A stretch of DNA of 23,114 nucleotides from contig DAOWCM010000007.1 in NCBI GenBank assembly GCA_030639555.1, positions 1-23,114 of the forward strand, read 5' to 3'. Below are positions 7,488-15,483 of the stretch, piece after piece. The translations under genes were made by a program, and so were the position numbers. The notes under the pieces are model-generated. The model did not search any database and was not told the DNA's origin. It saw only the letters and a list, made by a program, of their open reading frames with translations. Numbering within the stretch: the stretch's first letter is position 1; every line of letters begins with the position of its first letter. Source of the stretch: Candidatus Eiseniibacteriota bacterium (GTDB taxonomy: Bacteria > Joyebacterota > Joyebacteria > Joyebacterales > Joyebacteraceae).

Positions 7488-7514
7488 GGTCCCCGACGTC
7501 GCACGTCGGGGACC
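7488..7514. terminator. Perfect 12-bp hairpin between convergent genes
   Basis: GGTCCCCGACGT (7488-7499), a 3-base loop CGC and its exact complement ACGTCGGGGACC (7503-7514) lie 25 bases after the plus-strand stop and 3 bases beyond the minus-strand stop. Position and symmetry fit a bidirectional terminator. Neither side has a strong T-run. Confidence 0.7.
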
Positions 7515-7517
7515 TCC

Positions 7518-9887
7518 TCATGTACGGGCGTGACGACAGGGGACGAGGGACAGAGCGAGCGACACGAACACGGCGGCGTTCACGATGGCGAGCGCGCGCA
7601 TCGTGCCGAGGGTTCCCAGTATCGGCAGCAGGAAGATCGTCGTAGCGGCCGCGCCGACCGCGGCGCCCAGGAGGTCGGCGCCATACAGCCGGCCTCCGAC
7701 GGCACCGACGTCGGGGCGCTCCCGTGACACGAGCTTCGCGGCCAGGGGGAACTGCAGGCCGGCGAGCAGCGCGGCGCCAACGACGATCAGCGGGAAGAGC
7801 GCCGCCCAGGCACGGAGTCCCTCCGGTGGCAGGGCCGCGATGCGCACCAGCGTGGCTCCTAGCGCCAGCGGGACCGCCGCGATGAAGAGTTGCAGGGTTA
7901 CGAACGACCGCGCGGCGGCCCCGCGCGCCGCGGCCTTCGTGCCCAGCCAGCCCCCGAGCGCGAGACCGGCCATGAACGCCGCAACGATGAGCGCGAGCTG
8001 ATGGTAGACGTAGCCGTAGATACTCTGAAACGCCAGGAGCGCCGTCAGCTCCAGGCTCATCTCGGTCGCGCCGACCAGAAAGACCGCGGCCATGACCACG
8101 CGCGATCGCGAGCGATCCGACCGCCGGCGGCGGAGCGACGGCACAGCCAGAAGACCAATGAGGGCGATACTCAAGAGAACAACGTTTCTCTCCGTGACGA
8201 GACCGGGCGCGGCCAGCAGCACGCGCGGCGCGCCCGAGAACTGCCTGTTCCACAACACCATGCTCAGGTAGTAGGCCGCGGGCGACAGGTCGGTGTTCAC
8301 GCGCGACTGGACGCCGTCTAGCGCCGAGTCCAGGTGCGCGACCCTCTCGGCCGACAACCTGTCCGAGAGGTAGTAGTCGCGCACGTAGGCGACATCGAGT
8401 CCGCGCTCGCGGACGCGCTCGCCCAGCACCCGAGCGTCCCGCGTGAAGGCGGCTCCGGACCGTGAGGCCATGATGTGACACGGGTCACCCGGGTACATGA
8501 CGACGGCAGGAAAGACGGACTCGGTCGTTGCTCTCAAACATGCCAGGAACGCGGCCAGCTCTGCGCCGATGTAGTTCTCGGCCGACCGGACGGAGAACCC
8601 GAGAACGCCGTCGTCGGACAGGATGTCGTTGACCTCCTGCTGGAACTCCGCCGTGTAGAACCTGTTGAGCTGGGCGGTCGTCGGATCGGGGATTCCCACC
8701 ACGACGACATCGTAAGGCGTCCGGGCTCGCTTGACGAAGAAACGGGCGTCCGCGAAGTGCACATCCACTCTGGGGTCAGCCAGCCCATCCGTCATGGTCT
8801 CCCCGAAGGCCCGCCTGGCCGCGGGGATCAGTTCCGGGTCCAGCTCGACGTAGTCCACCACCGTGACGTCCGGGTGCTTGAGGATCTCAGCGACCGCGCC
8901 GCCCAGGCCCCCTCCGAGTAGAAGCACGCGCGACGGCGCCGGGTGCAGGAGCATTGGCAGGTGCACCGTCTCCTCAGCGCTCAGCCTGTCCGGCGCCGAG
9001 GCCGCGAGCACACCGCTCTCGTAGATGCTCTTCTGGCTGCCGATGCCGGCCGCGACGATCCTCCCGTAGATGGAGTTCGTCTGAGATACGAAGCCGACGT
9101 CGCGCCACTGCGCTCCCACTGAAGCGTCGTCGAGGCGCACGGCCGCAGGACTGAGGAGCACCGCCGACGCCACCGCGAGGATGACGCCGGCCGTGAGCAT
9201 TCTCACAGGGCGCCCGCGCGCGGATACCGACGGAGAGGAAAGGAGCAGCCAGAGGGACACGCAGCTCGAGAGCACCGTCACCAGAAGCGCGATCGAGACC
9301 GGGCAAGCCCTCGGAAGCAGAACGAAGCTCACGATGAGTCCCGCGGCGGCGGCGCCGATCGCCTCTACCAGATAGACCTCTCCAGCGGCGATCCGACCGC
9401 CGCCGGATTCGCGATGCACGACCGATGTCGACAGCGCGAACATCAGCCCGGCGACGATCGTGAAGGGCGCGAGCGAGACCAGGGACGCGACCACCAGAGG
9501 GGCGAACCCCGAGACCTCGCCTGCCGTGAGCCCCATCGCTCCCCTCAGAGCACGCGTTGCGAACAGGGCCGATGGGGCGAGGACCCCCAGCACCATGAGG
9601 CCGGCCGCGAGATTGGTCCTTGTGGGAGCGATCTTCCTCGACACGAGGCCGTACGCGGCACTGCCGATCCCTCCGGTCACGAGCCAGACGGTCATTGCGA
9701 TACCGAACGACATCTCGTTCCCTCGCCACGCCGTCATCAGCTCTCTCAGCAGAAGGACCTGAACCGTCAGCGTGACGGCGCCCGTCGAGGCGAGCGCCGC
9801 CAGAAGCGACGCTCGACCGTGCGCGCGGTGTGCCGCCGGCCGCCGGGTCGTACTGAGTTCGTTCGTCTCTGCGCGATGTCCGCTCAT
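7518..9887 (-). CDS. Membrane-embedded spermidine-synthase-like protein (fused membrane/SpeE-type domain)
   Basis: The product has 789 residues. About seven hydrophobic segments (roughly 27-250) precede a soluble Rossmann domain (about 265-550), and about seven more follow (570-785). The soluble domain aligns with polyamine aminopropyltransferases: SIYGRIVAA, VLLLGGGLGGAVAEIL (GGGxGG at 325-330), VDYVELDPELI, FADARFFV and PDPTTAQLNRFYTAEF. Two catalytic features are lost. The D-x-x-D-P motif reads G-I-P-D-P (Gly398 instead of the catalytic Asp), and the usual DE..YHE stretch reads AEETVHLP. An SAM-type nucleotide site therefore seems kept while canonical putrescine aminopropylation is unlikely. 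It stands alone on the minus strand, convergent with the beta-helix gene and divergent from the glycan operon. Its start lacks a good ribosome site. Confidence 0.85.
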   Translation of the reverse strand: MSGHRAETNELSTTRRPAAHRAHGRASLLAALASTGAVTLTVQVLLLRELMTAWRGNEMSFGIAMTVWLVTGGIGSAAYGLVSRKIAPTRTNLAAGLMVLGVLAPSALFATRALRGAMGLTAGEVSGFAPLVVASLVSLAPFTIVAGLMFALSTSVVHRESGGGRIAAGEVYLVEAIGAAAAGLIVSFVLLPRACPVSIALLVTVLSSCVSLWLLLSSPSVSARGRPVRMLTAGVILAVASAVLLSPAAVRLDDASVGAQWRDVGFVSQTNSIYGRIVAAGIGSQKSIYESGVLAASAPDRLSAEETVHLPMLLHPAPSRVLLLGGGLGGAVAEILKHPDVTVVDYVELDPELIPAARRAFGETMTDGLADPRVDVHFADARFFVKRARTPYDVVVVGIPDPTTAQLNRFYTAEFQQEVNDILSDDGVLGFSVRSAENYIGAELAAFLACLRATTESVFPAVVMYPGDPCHIMASRSGAAFTRDARVLGERVRERGLDVAYVRDYYLSDRLSAERVAHLDSALDGVQSRVNTDLSPAAYYLSMVLWNRQFSGAPRVLLAAPGLVTERNVVLLSIALIGLLAVPSLRRRRSDRSRSRVVMAAVFLVGATEMSLELTALLAFQSIYGYVYHQLALIVAAFMAGLALGGWLGTKAAARGAAARSFVTLQLFIAAVPLALGATLVRIAALPPEGLRAWAALFPLIVVGAALLAGLQFPLAAKLVSRERPDVGAVGGRLYGADLLGAAVGAAATTIFLLPILGTLGTMRALAIVNAAVFVSLALSLVPCRHART

Positions 9888-9980
9888 GGTGTTTCGGAGT
9901 CTAGCAGAGGCCGGGCTCCGGGCGGGGGTCGTTTCGCCGAAACTCCTTGTCCAGCCTGAGGTTAGCCTGGGAGAAAACGG

Positions 9981-10010
9981 TTGACACTCAAGAGAGGCGT
10001 CTGATAGCCT
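9981..10010 (+). promoter_or_regulatory. Putative sigma-70 promoter of the envelope-glycan operon
   Basis: TTGACA (9981-9986), an 18-base spacer and TAGCCT (10005-10010; 3/6 matches) lie in the divergent gap upstream of the first glycosyltransferase gene. The -35 box is perfect but the -10 is weak. It is the best candidate for driving the co-directional block up to 22435. Confidence 0.5.
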
Positions 10011-10144
10011 TCGACGCGGAAGTGACCCCTAGAGACTGCGGTTCCAGGCGCCCGCGTGCGTCCTGCCGGCGCGGAGGCAGCGCCTCTACGGCGTGCCTGC
10101 CCGCGCGCGTTCGTGTGCCCGCCATGATGTCCGGGGACTACAAG

Positions 10145-11344
10145 ATGCCAGCAGACGAGCCGCCGACCGAGCGTCGGGACGACAGGCAGTTTGAGGAACC
10201 GATCCCGGTTCGTGAGGACCCGGCGAGCGAGAAACGCGCGTCGGTGCCCGGCGGCCGGCGCCGGGCACCGCGCCACGAGCCATCGAAGCTCGCGCGTATC
10301 ATCTCCTGGTATCTGATGCGGTTCAAGCGTCCCGAGCCCATCTCCTTCGGAGAGGCCTTCCGCAACGTCGAGAGGATCCTCGTAATCCCCGAGAGGGGAG
10401 TCGCGGGCGCTCTCTTCTCCATGCCGACACTGAAGGCGCTCAGGCGCGGATTCCCCAGCGGCAAGATCGCGGTGCTGGTTCACGAGGAGGACCAGGACCT
10501 TCTGGAGGGGATCGGCGAGGTCGACCGCGTCATAGGCTACTCACTGCCGCGCGGCATCAGGCGTTTCTCAGCGCTGCTCGCGCTCGGTCACCGGATCGGG
10601 TCTTACAAGTTCGACATCGCGATGATCCTCGACAGGGAACCTGACATCGAGCGCGCGTTCCTCTGCTACCTTTCTCACGCCCCCGTTCGCGGAGGGCTTC
10701 AGAGCGACGGCAGTCATCCGTTCCTCAATCTCGAGGTTTCCAGCAACGTCCCGGGACAGACCAGGGCGCAGCTCGGCATCGAGATAGCGCGGATCATGGG
10801 TATCGACGTGTCCGGCCTCGGGCTCGCCTGGGAGGTTCCGGAGCGGGAGAGGAGGCTGGCCGAGCAGCTGGTCCACTTCCGTAAGCCGCGCGAGGACGAG
10901 CTTCTCGTGGGCTTCGACCCGGGTCCCGGCCGCGGAGGGACGTCGCTGTCCGTGTCGCAGCAGGCACGCCTCCTGGACAAGCTCTGCTCGGATTACCAGG
11001 CGAGGGCCATCCTCCTGACGGCGCCCGAGCACCACTGGCTCGTCGGGAAGCTCGAGTCGATGCTCTCCAGAGAGCCCATCGTGGTCCAGCAGCGGCGCAT
11101 GAGGGACGTTGTCAGCCTGCTGAGACAGTGCGACCTCTTCGTGGCGAGCAACACCGATCTTGTCTACTTCGCCGTGGCGATGGGAATACCGACCGTGTCT
11201 CTCATGACCCCCGTCGAGGTCAGGGACGCCGCGTTCCCCGACTCCGGTTTCCTCGAGATCGTCGAGCTCACGCCGGGCGAGCGGTTCCCGATCCAAGAGT
11301 TCATCGAACGGACTCAGGCGGTCCTCCTGACGGCCGCGGACTGA
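10145..11344 (+). CDS. Divergent GT9 (heptosyltransferase-like) glycosyltransferase
   Basis: The product has about 399 residues from ATG 10145. The first 45 residues are charged and probably disordered. After that comes a GT-B-type GT9 pattern: NVERILVIPERGVAGALFSMPTLKALRRGFPSGKIAVLVHE, VDRVIGY, FDIAMILDRE, and a C-terminal nucleotide-binding half (LLVGFDPGPGRG, ARAILLTAPEHHWLVGKLESML, LLRQCDLFVASNTDLVYFAVAMGIPTVSLMTP). The usual GT9 motif G-N-D-S-G-P-M-H is replaced by A-S-N-T-D-L-V-Y. The C-terminal cysteine motif of the other three GT9 proteins here is absent. Donor and acceptor cannot be predicted, and it may be a scaffold or have altered specificity. In-frame starts at 10124 and 9947 exist. 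The promoter at 9981 and a weak GGGGA at 10133 favour 10145. Confidence 0.8.
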   Translation: MPADEPPTERRDDRQFEEPIPVREDPASEKRASVPGGRRRAPRHEPSKLARIISWYLMRFKRPEPISFGEAFRNVERILVIPERGVAGALFSMPTLKALRRGFPSGKIAVLVHEEDQDLLEGIGEVDRVIGYSLPRGIRRFSALLALGHRIGSYKFDIAMILDREPDIERAFLCYLSHAPVRGGLQSDGSHPFLNLEVSSNVPGQTRAQLGIEIARIMGIDVSGLGLAWEVPERERRLAEQLVHFRKPREDELLVGFDPGPGRGGTSLSVSQQARLLDKLCSDYQARAILLTAPEHHWLVGKLESMLSREPIVVQQRRMRDVVSLLRQCDLFVASNTDLVYFAVAMGIPTVSLMTPVEVRDAAFPDSGFLEIVELTPGERFPIQEFIERTQAVLLTAAD

Positions 11345-11357
11345 CGGGCGGAGCTTC

Positions 11358-13280
11358 ATGCATCTCTTCCTCAGGCTGATGGGATACGTGAGACCGTACT
11401 GGCGGCGCCTCGTGGCGGCGCTGGTGTGCATGGCGATTTTCGCCGTCCTCTCGACCGTCTCGCTCGGAATGATCCTCCCTTTCATGAACGTGCTCTTCGA
11501 GGAGCAGACCCTAGTGACGGGGGAGGCGCCCGCGTTGGAGCCGGAGGCGCCCGCGTCGGAGCCGGGCGGCGACCTCTCCCTGTCCGTCGTCGATGACCTC
11601 CCATCCGTTGGCGGGCTCAAGGAGGAGTCCAAGGCGCGGATTCTCGCCTTCTTCGCCAGTGGGACCGCGGGCGAGGCGCTGGGGAAGATATGTATCGCGT
11701 TCCTCGTGCTCTTCTTCGTGAAATCGCTCTTCGGATACCTCCAGACGTTCCTGATGGTGACGGTCGAGCAGCGAGTCATCCGCGACATCCGAAACGCGCT
11801 GTTCTCCCATCTGAACGAGCTCTCTCTGTCGTTCTTCCACGGGCAGCGGACCGGGCAGCTGATATCACGGATCACCAACGACGTGGTGCTGGTGCGCAAG
11901 GCGCTCGTGGCGACCTTCGCGAACCTGTTCAGGGAGGCCCTCCTCGCGGTTCTCTACCTCGGGCTTGCGGTCTGGATCAGCTGGAGACTTGCGCTCGTCA
12001 CGCTCGTCGTGCTGCCTCCGATCGTCCTTCTGATGGCGCTGATCGGCCGTAGGCTCAGGAAGAGAAGCGCCAGACTTCAGGAGAGAATGGCAGACATCAC
12101 GTCAACGCTGGAGGAGTCGATCGCCGGCATGCGCGTGGTCAAGGCATTCGGGATGGAGGACTACGAGAAGGAACGCTTCTTCCGGCACACATGGAGCTAC
12201 TTCCGCACCTCCATAAGACTGGAAGTTCTGAGCGCCGTGTCGGGACCACTCGTCGAGTACCTCGGTGTCGTAGGCGTGGTCATCATCCTTTGGTACGGAG
12301 GCCGACAGGTCATTCTCGGGGGCGAGGTCTCCCCGGACTGGTTCCTCGTCTTCCTCGGCTCGGTGCTGTCGGCGCTCCAGCCGCTCAGGAAGGTGTCGCA
12401 CGCCAACAACGACCTCCAGATCGGCCTTGCCGCGGGCGGCAGGGTCTTCGACATACTCGACACGGAGCCGTCCGTCGTCGGACCCGTGGACGGGAAAGTT
12501 CTCGAGGGGTTCAGCGACCGGATATCATTCGAGGGAATCCGCTTCAGCTACGGGACCGGCGATGACGTGCTTCACAACATCGACCTGACCGTGGCCAGGG
12601 GAGACGTGGTGGCGATAGTCGGCCCCAGTGGAGCCGGCAAATCGACTTTGCTCGACCTCCTGGCGAGGTTCTACGATCCGACGGGCGGCCGCGTGACGAT
12701 CGACGGGTTCGACCTGCGCGACGTGGACCTGAAGTCGCTGCGGCGGCTTCTGGGCATAGTGACGCAGGAAACGATCCTCTTTAACGACACGGTGCGGAAC
12801 AACATCGCGTACGGTCTCGAGGGCGCCGACGACAAGGAGGTGATCGCAGCGGCTGAGGCGGCGAACGCCCACGGCTTCATCTCGGCGATGCCGGACGACT
12901 ACGATACCGAGATAGGGGAGCGCGGCGTGATGCTCTCCGGCGGTGAACGCCAACGCATCGCCATAGCCCGCGCCATCCTGAAGAATCCCCCGGTTCTGAT
13001 CCTGGACGAGGCGACGTCTTCGCTTGACACTGAGTCCGAGCGGCTCGTGCAGGAGGCGATCGAGCGCCTTCTCAGAGGAAGGACCGTTCTCGTGATCGCG
13101 CACAGGCTGTCGACGGTGAGAAACGCCGACAGGATCGTCGTGCTGGATAAAGGAACCATCAGCGAGACCGGCACGCACCAGGACCTCATGAGTCTGGAAG
13201 GCCTCTATCGGTACCTCTACGACATGCAGTTCAGAGACGACCGACCCGAAGAGCCCGGGAACGAAGAGCCGCGAGGCTGA
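11358..13280 (+). CDS. MsbA-type ABC exporter (fused membrane and ATPase domains)
   Basis: The product has 640 residues. The N-terminal half is a six-helix ABC exporter domain starting at MHLFLRLMGYVRPYWRRL, with FFHGQRTGQLISRITNDV and SIAGMRVVKAFGME typical of lipid and lipid-linked glycan flippases. The C-terminal half is a complete ATPase: Walker A GPSGAGKST (422-430), Q-loop VTQET, signature LSGGERQRIAIARA (from 526), Walker B VLILDEATSSLD (Asp550, Glu551) and H-loop His582. The first extracytoplasmic loop carries an extra Pro/Glu/Ala-rich stretch (about residues 55-75) made by a short tandem repeat. Within this operon it most likely flips lipid A-core or another lipid-linked glycan across the inner membrane. 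It begins 13 bases after the preceding gene. Confidence 0.9.
   Translation: MHLFLRLMGYVRPYWRRLVAALVCMAIFAVLSTVSLGMILPFMNVLFEEQTLVTGEAPALEPEAPASEPGGDLSLSVVDDLPSVGGLKEESKARILAFFASGTAGEALGKICIAFLVLFFVKSLFGYLQTFLMVTVEQRVIRDIRNALFSHLNELSLSFFHGQRTGQLISRITNDVVLVRKALVATFANLFREALLAVLYLGLAVWISWRLALVTLVVLPPIVLLMALIGRRLRKRSARLQERMADITSTLEESIAGMRVVKAFGMEDYEKERFFRHTWSYFRTSIRLEVLSAVSGPLVEYLGVVGVVIILWYGGRQVILGGEVSPDWFLVFLGSVLSALQPLRKVSHANNDLQIGLAAGGRVFDILDTEPSVVGPVDGKVLEGFSDRISFEGIRFSYGTGDDVLHNIDLTVARGDVVAIVGPSGAGKSTLLDLLARFYDPTGGRVTIDGFDLRDVDLKSLRRLLGIVTQETILFNDTVRNNIAYGLEGADDKEVIAAAEAANAHGFISAMPDDYDTEIGERGVMLSGGERQRIAIARAILKNPPVLILDEATSSLDTESERLVQEAIERLLRGRTVLVIAHRLSTVRNADRIVVLDKGTISETGTHQDLMSLEGLYRYLYDMQFRDDRPEEPGNEEPRG
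11523..11564 (+). repeat. Two-copy 21-bp tandem repeat inside the ABC exporter gene
   Basis: Units at 11523-11543 and 11544-11564 differ at one base (T versus C) and encode EAPALEP and EAPASEP. The repeat keeps the frame and lengthens the first periplasmic loop of the exporter. Confidence 0.85.
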
Positions 13281-13290
13281 CGCTCGCGGG

Positions 13291-14313
13291 ATGAACAGCG
13301 TCCTCGTGGTCAGACTGAGCTCGGTGGGCGACGTCGTTCTGACCGAGCCCGTCGTTGCCGCGCTCCGGGAGTCCTTCCCCGGCGCCGCGATAGGCTACGC
13401 CGTGAAGGCGCAGTTCCGTGACCTCGTCGCGTCGCATCCCGCGCTGTCGCGCGTCCACCTGCTCGATACGTCGTCGAGCGGTGGGACAGCGTCGCTCGTT
13501 CGTGAGATACGAGACGCGCGCTACTCGGCCGTCGTCGACCTGCACAGGAATGCGAGAACGGCGCGCATTCTCCGCGCGGCCGGAATCCCCGTCCGGACCG
13601 CCTACCACAAGCGCAAGCTTCGGGACGCGGTGCGGGTGCGGCTGCTCAGGCGCCCCTTCCGTGCGTCGAAGCTGCTGGTGCAGCGCTATCTGGACGCGCT
13701 CGTTCCGCTCGGCATCGACGCTCCCTACATGCGCCCCCGGCTCCACGTCAGCGACCGGGATGACGAAGCCGGCCGGGCGATACTGACCGGTCTGGGCGTC
13801 GGGTCGGATGCGTATGCGGTTCTCGTACCCGGGTCGGTCTGGGCGACGAAACGGTGGCCCGCGGAGGGGTTCGCCGAGCTGGCGACGAGCGTCGTCCGCG
13901 AGCTGGGCCTGCGGGCGGTCCTCCTGGGCTCGAAGGGGGAGCGCGAGCTCTGTGAACGGATCGCGGGCGACGCGGGGTCCGGCGCAGTGAACGGGGCGGG
14001 GGAAACCACCTTGGGGCAGATGGCGGCGGTCATCTCTCGGGCGCGCATTTACGTTGGGAACGACAGCGGCCCGACCCACATGGCAAGAGCTCTGGACGTC
14101 CCGACCGTGGCGCTGTTCGGGCCGACAGACCCCGGCCAGTTCGACTTCGAGGGACACGCCCTCGTCTACAGAGACCTGTCGTGCAGTGCCTGCACGTTCT
14201 ACGGCAGCCGGCGTTGTCACCTCGGCCACTGGGACTGCATGACGGCCATCGTGTGCGACGACGTGCTCGAGGCCGCGCGATCGCTTCTCTCATCTGTTGG
14301 AGGCGGACAGTGA
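13291..14313 (+). CDS. GT9 glycosyltransferase, heptosyltransferase-like (WaaF/WaaC family)
   Basis: The product has 340 residues and is a full-length GT9 member. It has the N-terminal SVLVVRLSSVGDVVLTEPVV (the G-D typical of the family), VPGSVWATKRWPAEGFAELA, LGSKGERELCERIA, and the donor-site motif VGNDSGPTHMARALDVPTVALFGPTDP. The C-terminus has four ordered cysteines (Cys298, Cys301, Cys309, Cys316-Met), a pattern shared with many WaaF-type proteins. It probably transfers ADP-heptose or a related sugar to lipid A-Kdo in the cytoplasm. It starts 10 bases after the exporter and its stop overlaps the next gene (GTGA at 14310-14313). Confidence 0.9.
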   Translation: MNSVLVVRLSSVGDVVLTEPVVAALRESFPGAAIGYAVKAQFRDLVASHPALSRVHLLDTSSSGGTASLVREIRDARYSAVVDLHRNARTARILRAAGIPVRTAYHKRKLRDAVRVRLLRRPFRASKLLVQRYLDALVPLGIDAPYMRPRLHVSDRDDEAGRAILTGLGVGSDAYAVLVPGSVWATKRWPAEGFAELATSVVRELGLRAVLLGSKGERELCERIAGDAGSGAVNGAGETTLGQMAAVISRARIYVGNDSGPTHMARALDVPTVALFGPTDPGQFDFEGHALVYRDLSCSACTFYGSRRCHLGHWDCMTAIVCDDVLEAARSLLSSVGGGQ

Positions 14314-15338
14314 GATGCCTGGTCATCCAGACGGCATACGTCGGGGATGTTGTCCTGGCAGTTCCCCTTCTCATGATCCTCCGGGACAGTCCACGCGTGT
14401 CCTGGCTGGGGGCGCTCCTGTCGCCCCCGGGGCCGGAGCTCGTTCTGGGCCAGGGGCTCGTGGACGAGGTCATCACGTACGACAAGCGCGGGGGCGACTC
14501 GGGAGTGCGGGGTCTTCTGCGGGCGGTGGGGGAGGTGCGAAGGCGTCGGCCCGACGTCGCGCTCATACCGCACCGCTCGTTCCGGAGCGCTCTTCTTGCC
14601 GCTCTCGCCGGGGTGCCCCGGCGGGTCGGCTTTGACGTCAGCGGAGGACGGGTGCTTCTGACTAGTACGCTCTCGTACCGCACCGATGAGCACGAAGTGG
14701 AGAGGGTCGCGGGGCTGGCGGCGGGAGCGGGCGTCGAGCTACCAGGCGGCCGTCTGCCCTTCGCTCTGCGCCCGCCGGAAGGAACGGAGTCTCGCCTTAC
14801 GGCGGCGCTTGTGGAGCGGAGCGTCCGGAGCGATGCCGGCCTCATCGTGGTGGCGCCGGGAAGCCGTTGGGCCACGAAGCGCTGGCCGGCCGGGCGATTC
14901 GCGAGGGCCGCTGACGAGCTGGTTCGAGAGACCGCGGCGACGGTCGTGCTGGTCGGGTCCGACGCTGACAGAGAGATCTGTGCTTCGGTGCGAGAGCTGA
15001 TGGACGCTGTCCCTGTGGACCTGTCAGGGGGCCTGCCGCTGGGACAGCTCATCGCGCTCGTGAAGCGGGCGCAGCTCGTGCTTTCCAACGACTCGGCTGC
15101 TGCGCACATAGCGGCCGCAACGAGAACTCCGGTGGTGGCGGTCTTCGGCCCAACGGTTCCTGCTCAGGGTTACGCGCCCTATACAGACCACGCCCGCGTC
15201 GTCGAGACCGAGTTCGAGTGCCGACCGTGCGGGTCGCACGGGAGCGACAGGTGCCCGCGAGGTGACTTCGTTTGCATGGAGTCGCTGGACGCATCGTCGG
15301 TGGTCGAGGCCGCACTGGAGGTGCTTCGTGAGAACTGA
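14310..15338 (+). CDS. GT9 glycosyltransferase, second heptosyltransferase-like paralogue
   Basis: The product has 342 residues. The start is GTG 14310, with GGAGG at 14299-14303 six bases upstream and a 4-base overlap with the previous stop. Family motifs are CLVIQTAYVGDVVLAVPLL, VAPGSRWATKRWPAGRFARAA, LVGSDADREICASV and LSNDSAAAHIAAATRTPVVAVFGPT, where S-A-A-A-H replaces the more usual S-G-P-M-H. The cysteine motif is present (Cys304, Cys307, Cys315, Cys322-Met). Its shared core with the preceding protein (APGS/VPGS...WATKRWPA) suggests tandem duplication followed by divergence. It probably adds a second core residue. Confidence 0.9.
   Translation: MRCLVIQTAYVGDVVLAVPLLMILRDSPRVSWLGALLSPPGPELVLGQGLVDEVITYDKRGGDSGVRGLLRAVGEVRRRRPDVALIPHRSFRSALLAALAGVPRRVGFDVSGGRVLLTSTLSYRTDEHEVERVAGLAAGAGVELPGGRLPFALRPPEGTESRLTAALVERSVRSDAGLIVVAPGSRWATKRWPAGRFARAADELVRETAATVVLVGSDADREICASVRELMDAVPVDLSGGLPLGQLIALVKRAQLVLSNDSAAAHIAAATRTPVVAVFGPTVPAQGYAPYTDHARVVETEFECRPCGSHGSDRCPRGDFVCMESLDASSVVEAALEVLREN
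15317..15321 (+). promoter_or_regulatory. Ribosome binding site for a 51-residue ORF
   Basis: GGAGG within the 3' end of the preceding gene lies 6 bases before GTG 15328. It is the main support for translation of the small ORF and favours GTG 15328 over ATG 15346. Confidence 0.55.
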
Positions 15339-15483
15339 GCGGGGCATGCGCGCGCTGGTGGTCACCGATTCGCTCATCTGGACGGCCGAGGCCGAGTACG
15401 CGGTCGAGACGTTCTCCCGGGAAGCGTTTGCTGGACGGCTGTCGTCCGTCCTGAGTCAGGTGGGGGTCGAGACGTGCGCGTGA
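15328..15483 (+). CDS. Unknown 51-residue protein between overlapping glycosyltransferase genes
   Basis: This ORF starts at GTG 15328, overlaps the preceding gene by 11 bases and the following gene by 10, and has a GGAGG site at ideal distance. It therefore fits exactly into the coupled reading of the operon. The product (MRALVVTDSLIWTAEAEYAV from its second Met) has no transmembrane segment or recognised motif and one cysteine near the end. It could be a genuine small protein, a coupling peptide that bridges the gap between its neighbours, or the stub of a lost enzyme. The family is not recognised. Confidence 0.5.
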   Translation: MRTERGMRALVVTDSLIWTAEAEYAVETFSREAFAGRLSSVLSQVGVETCA

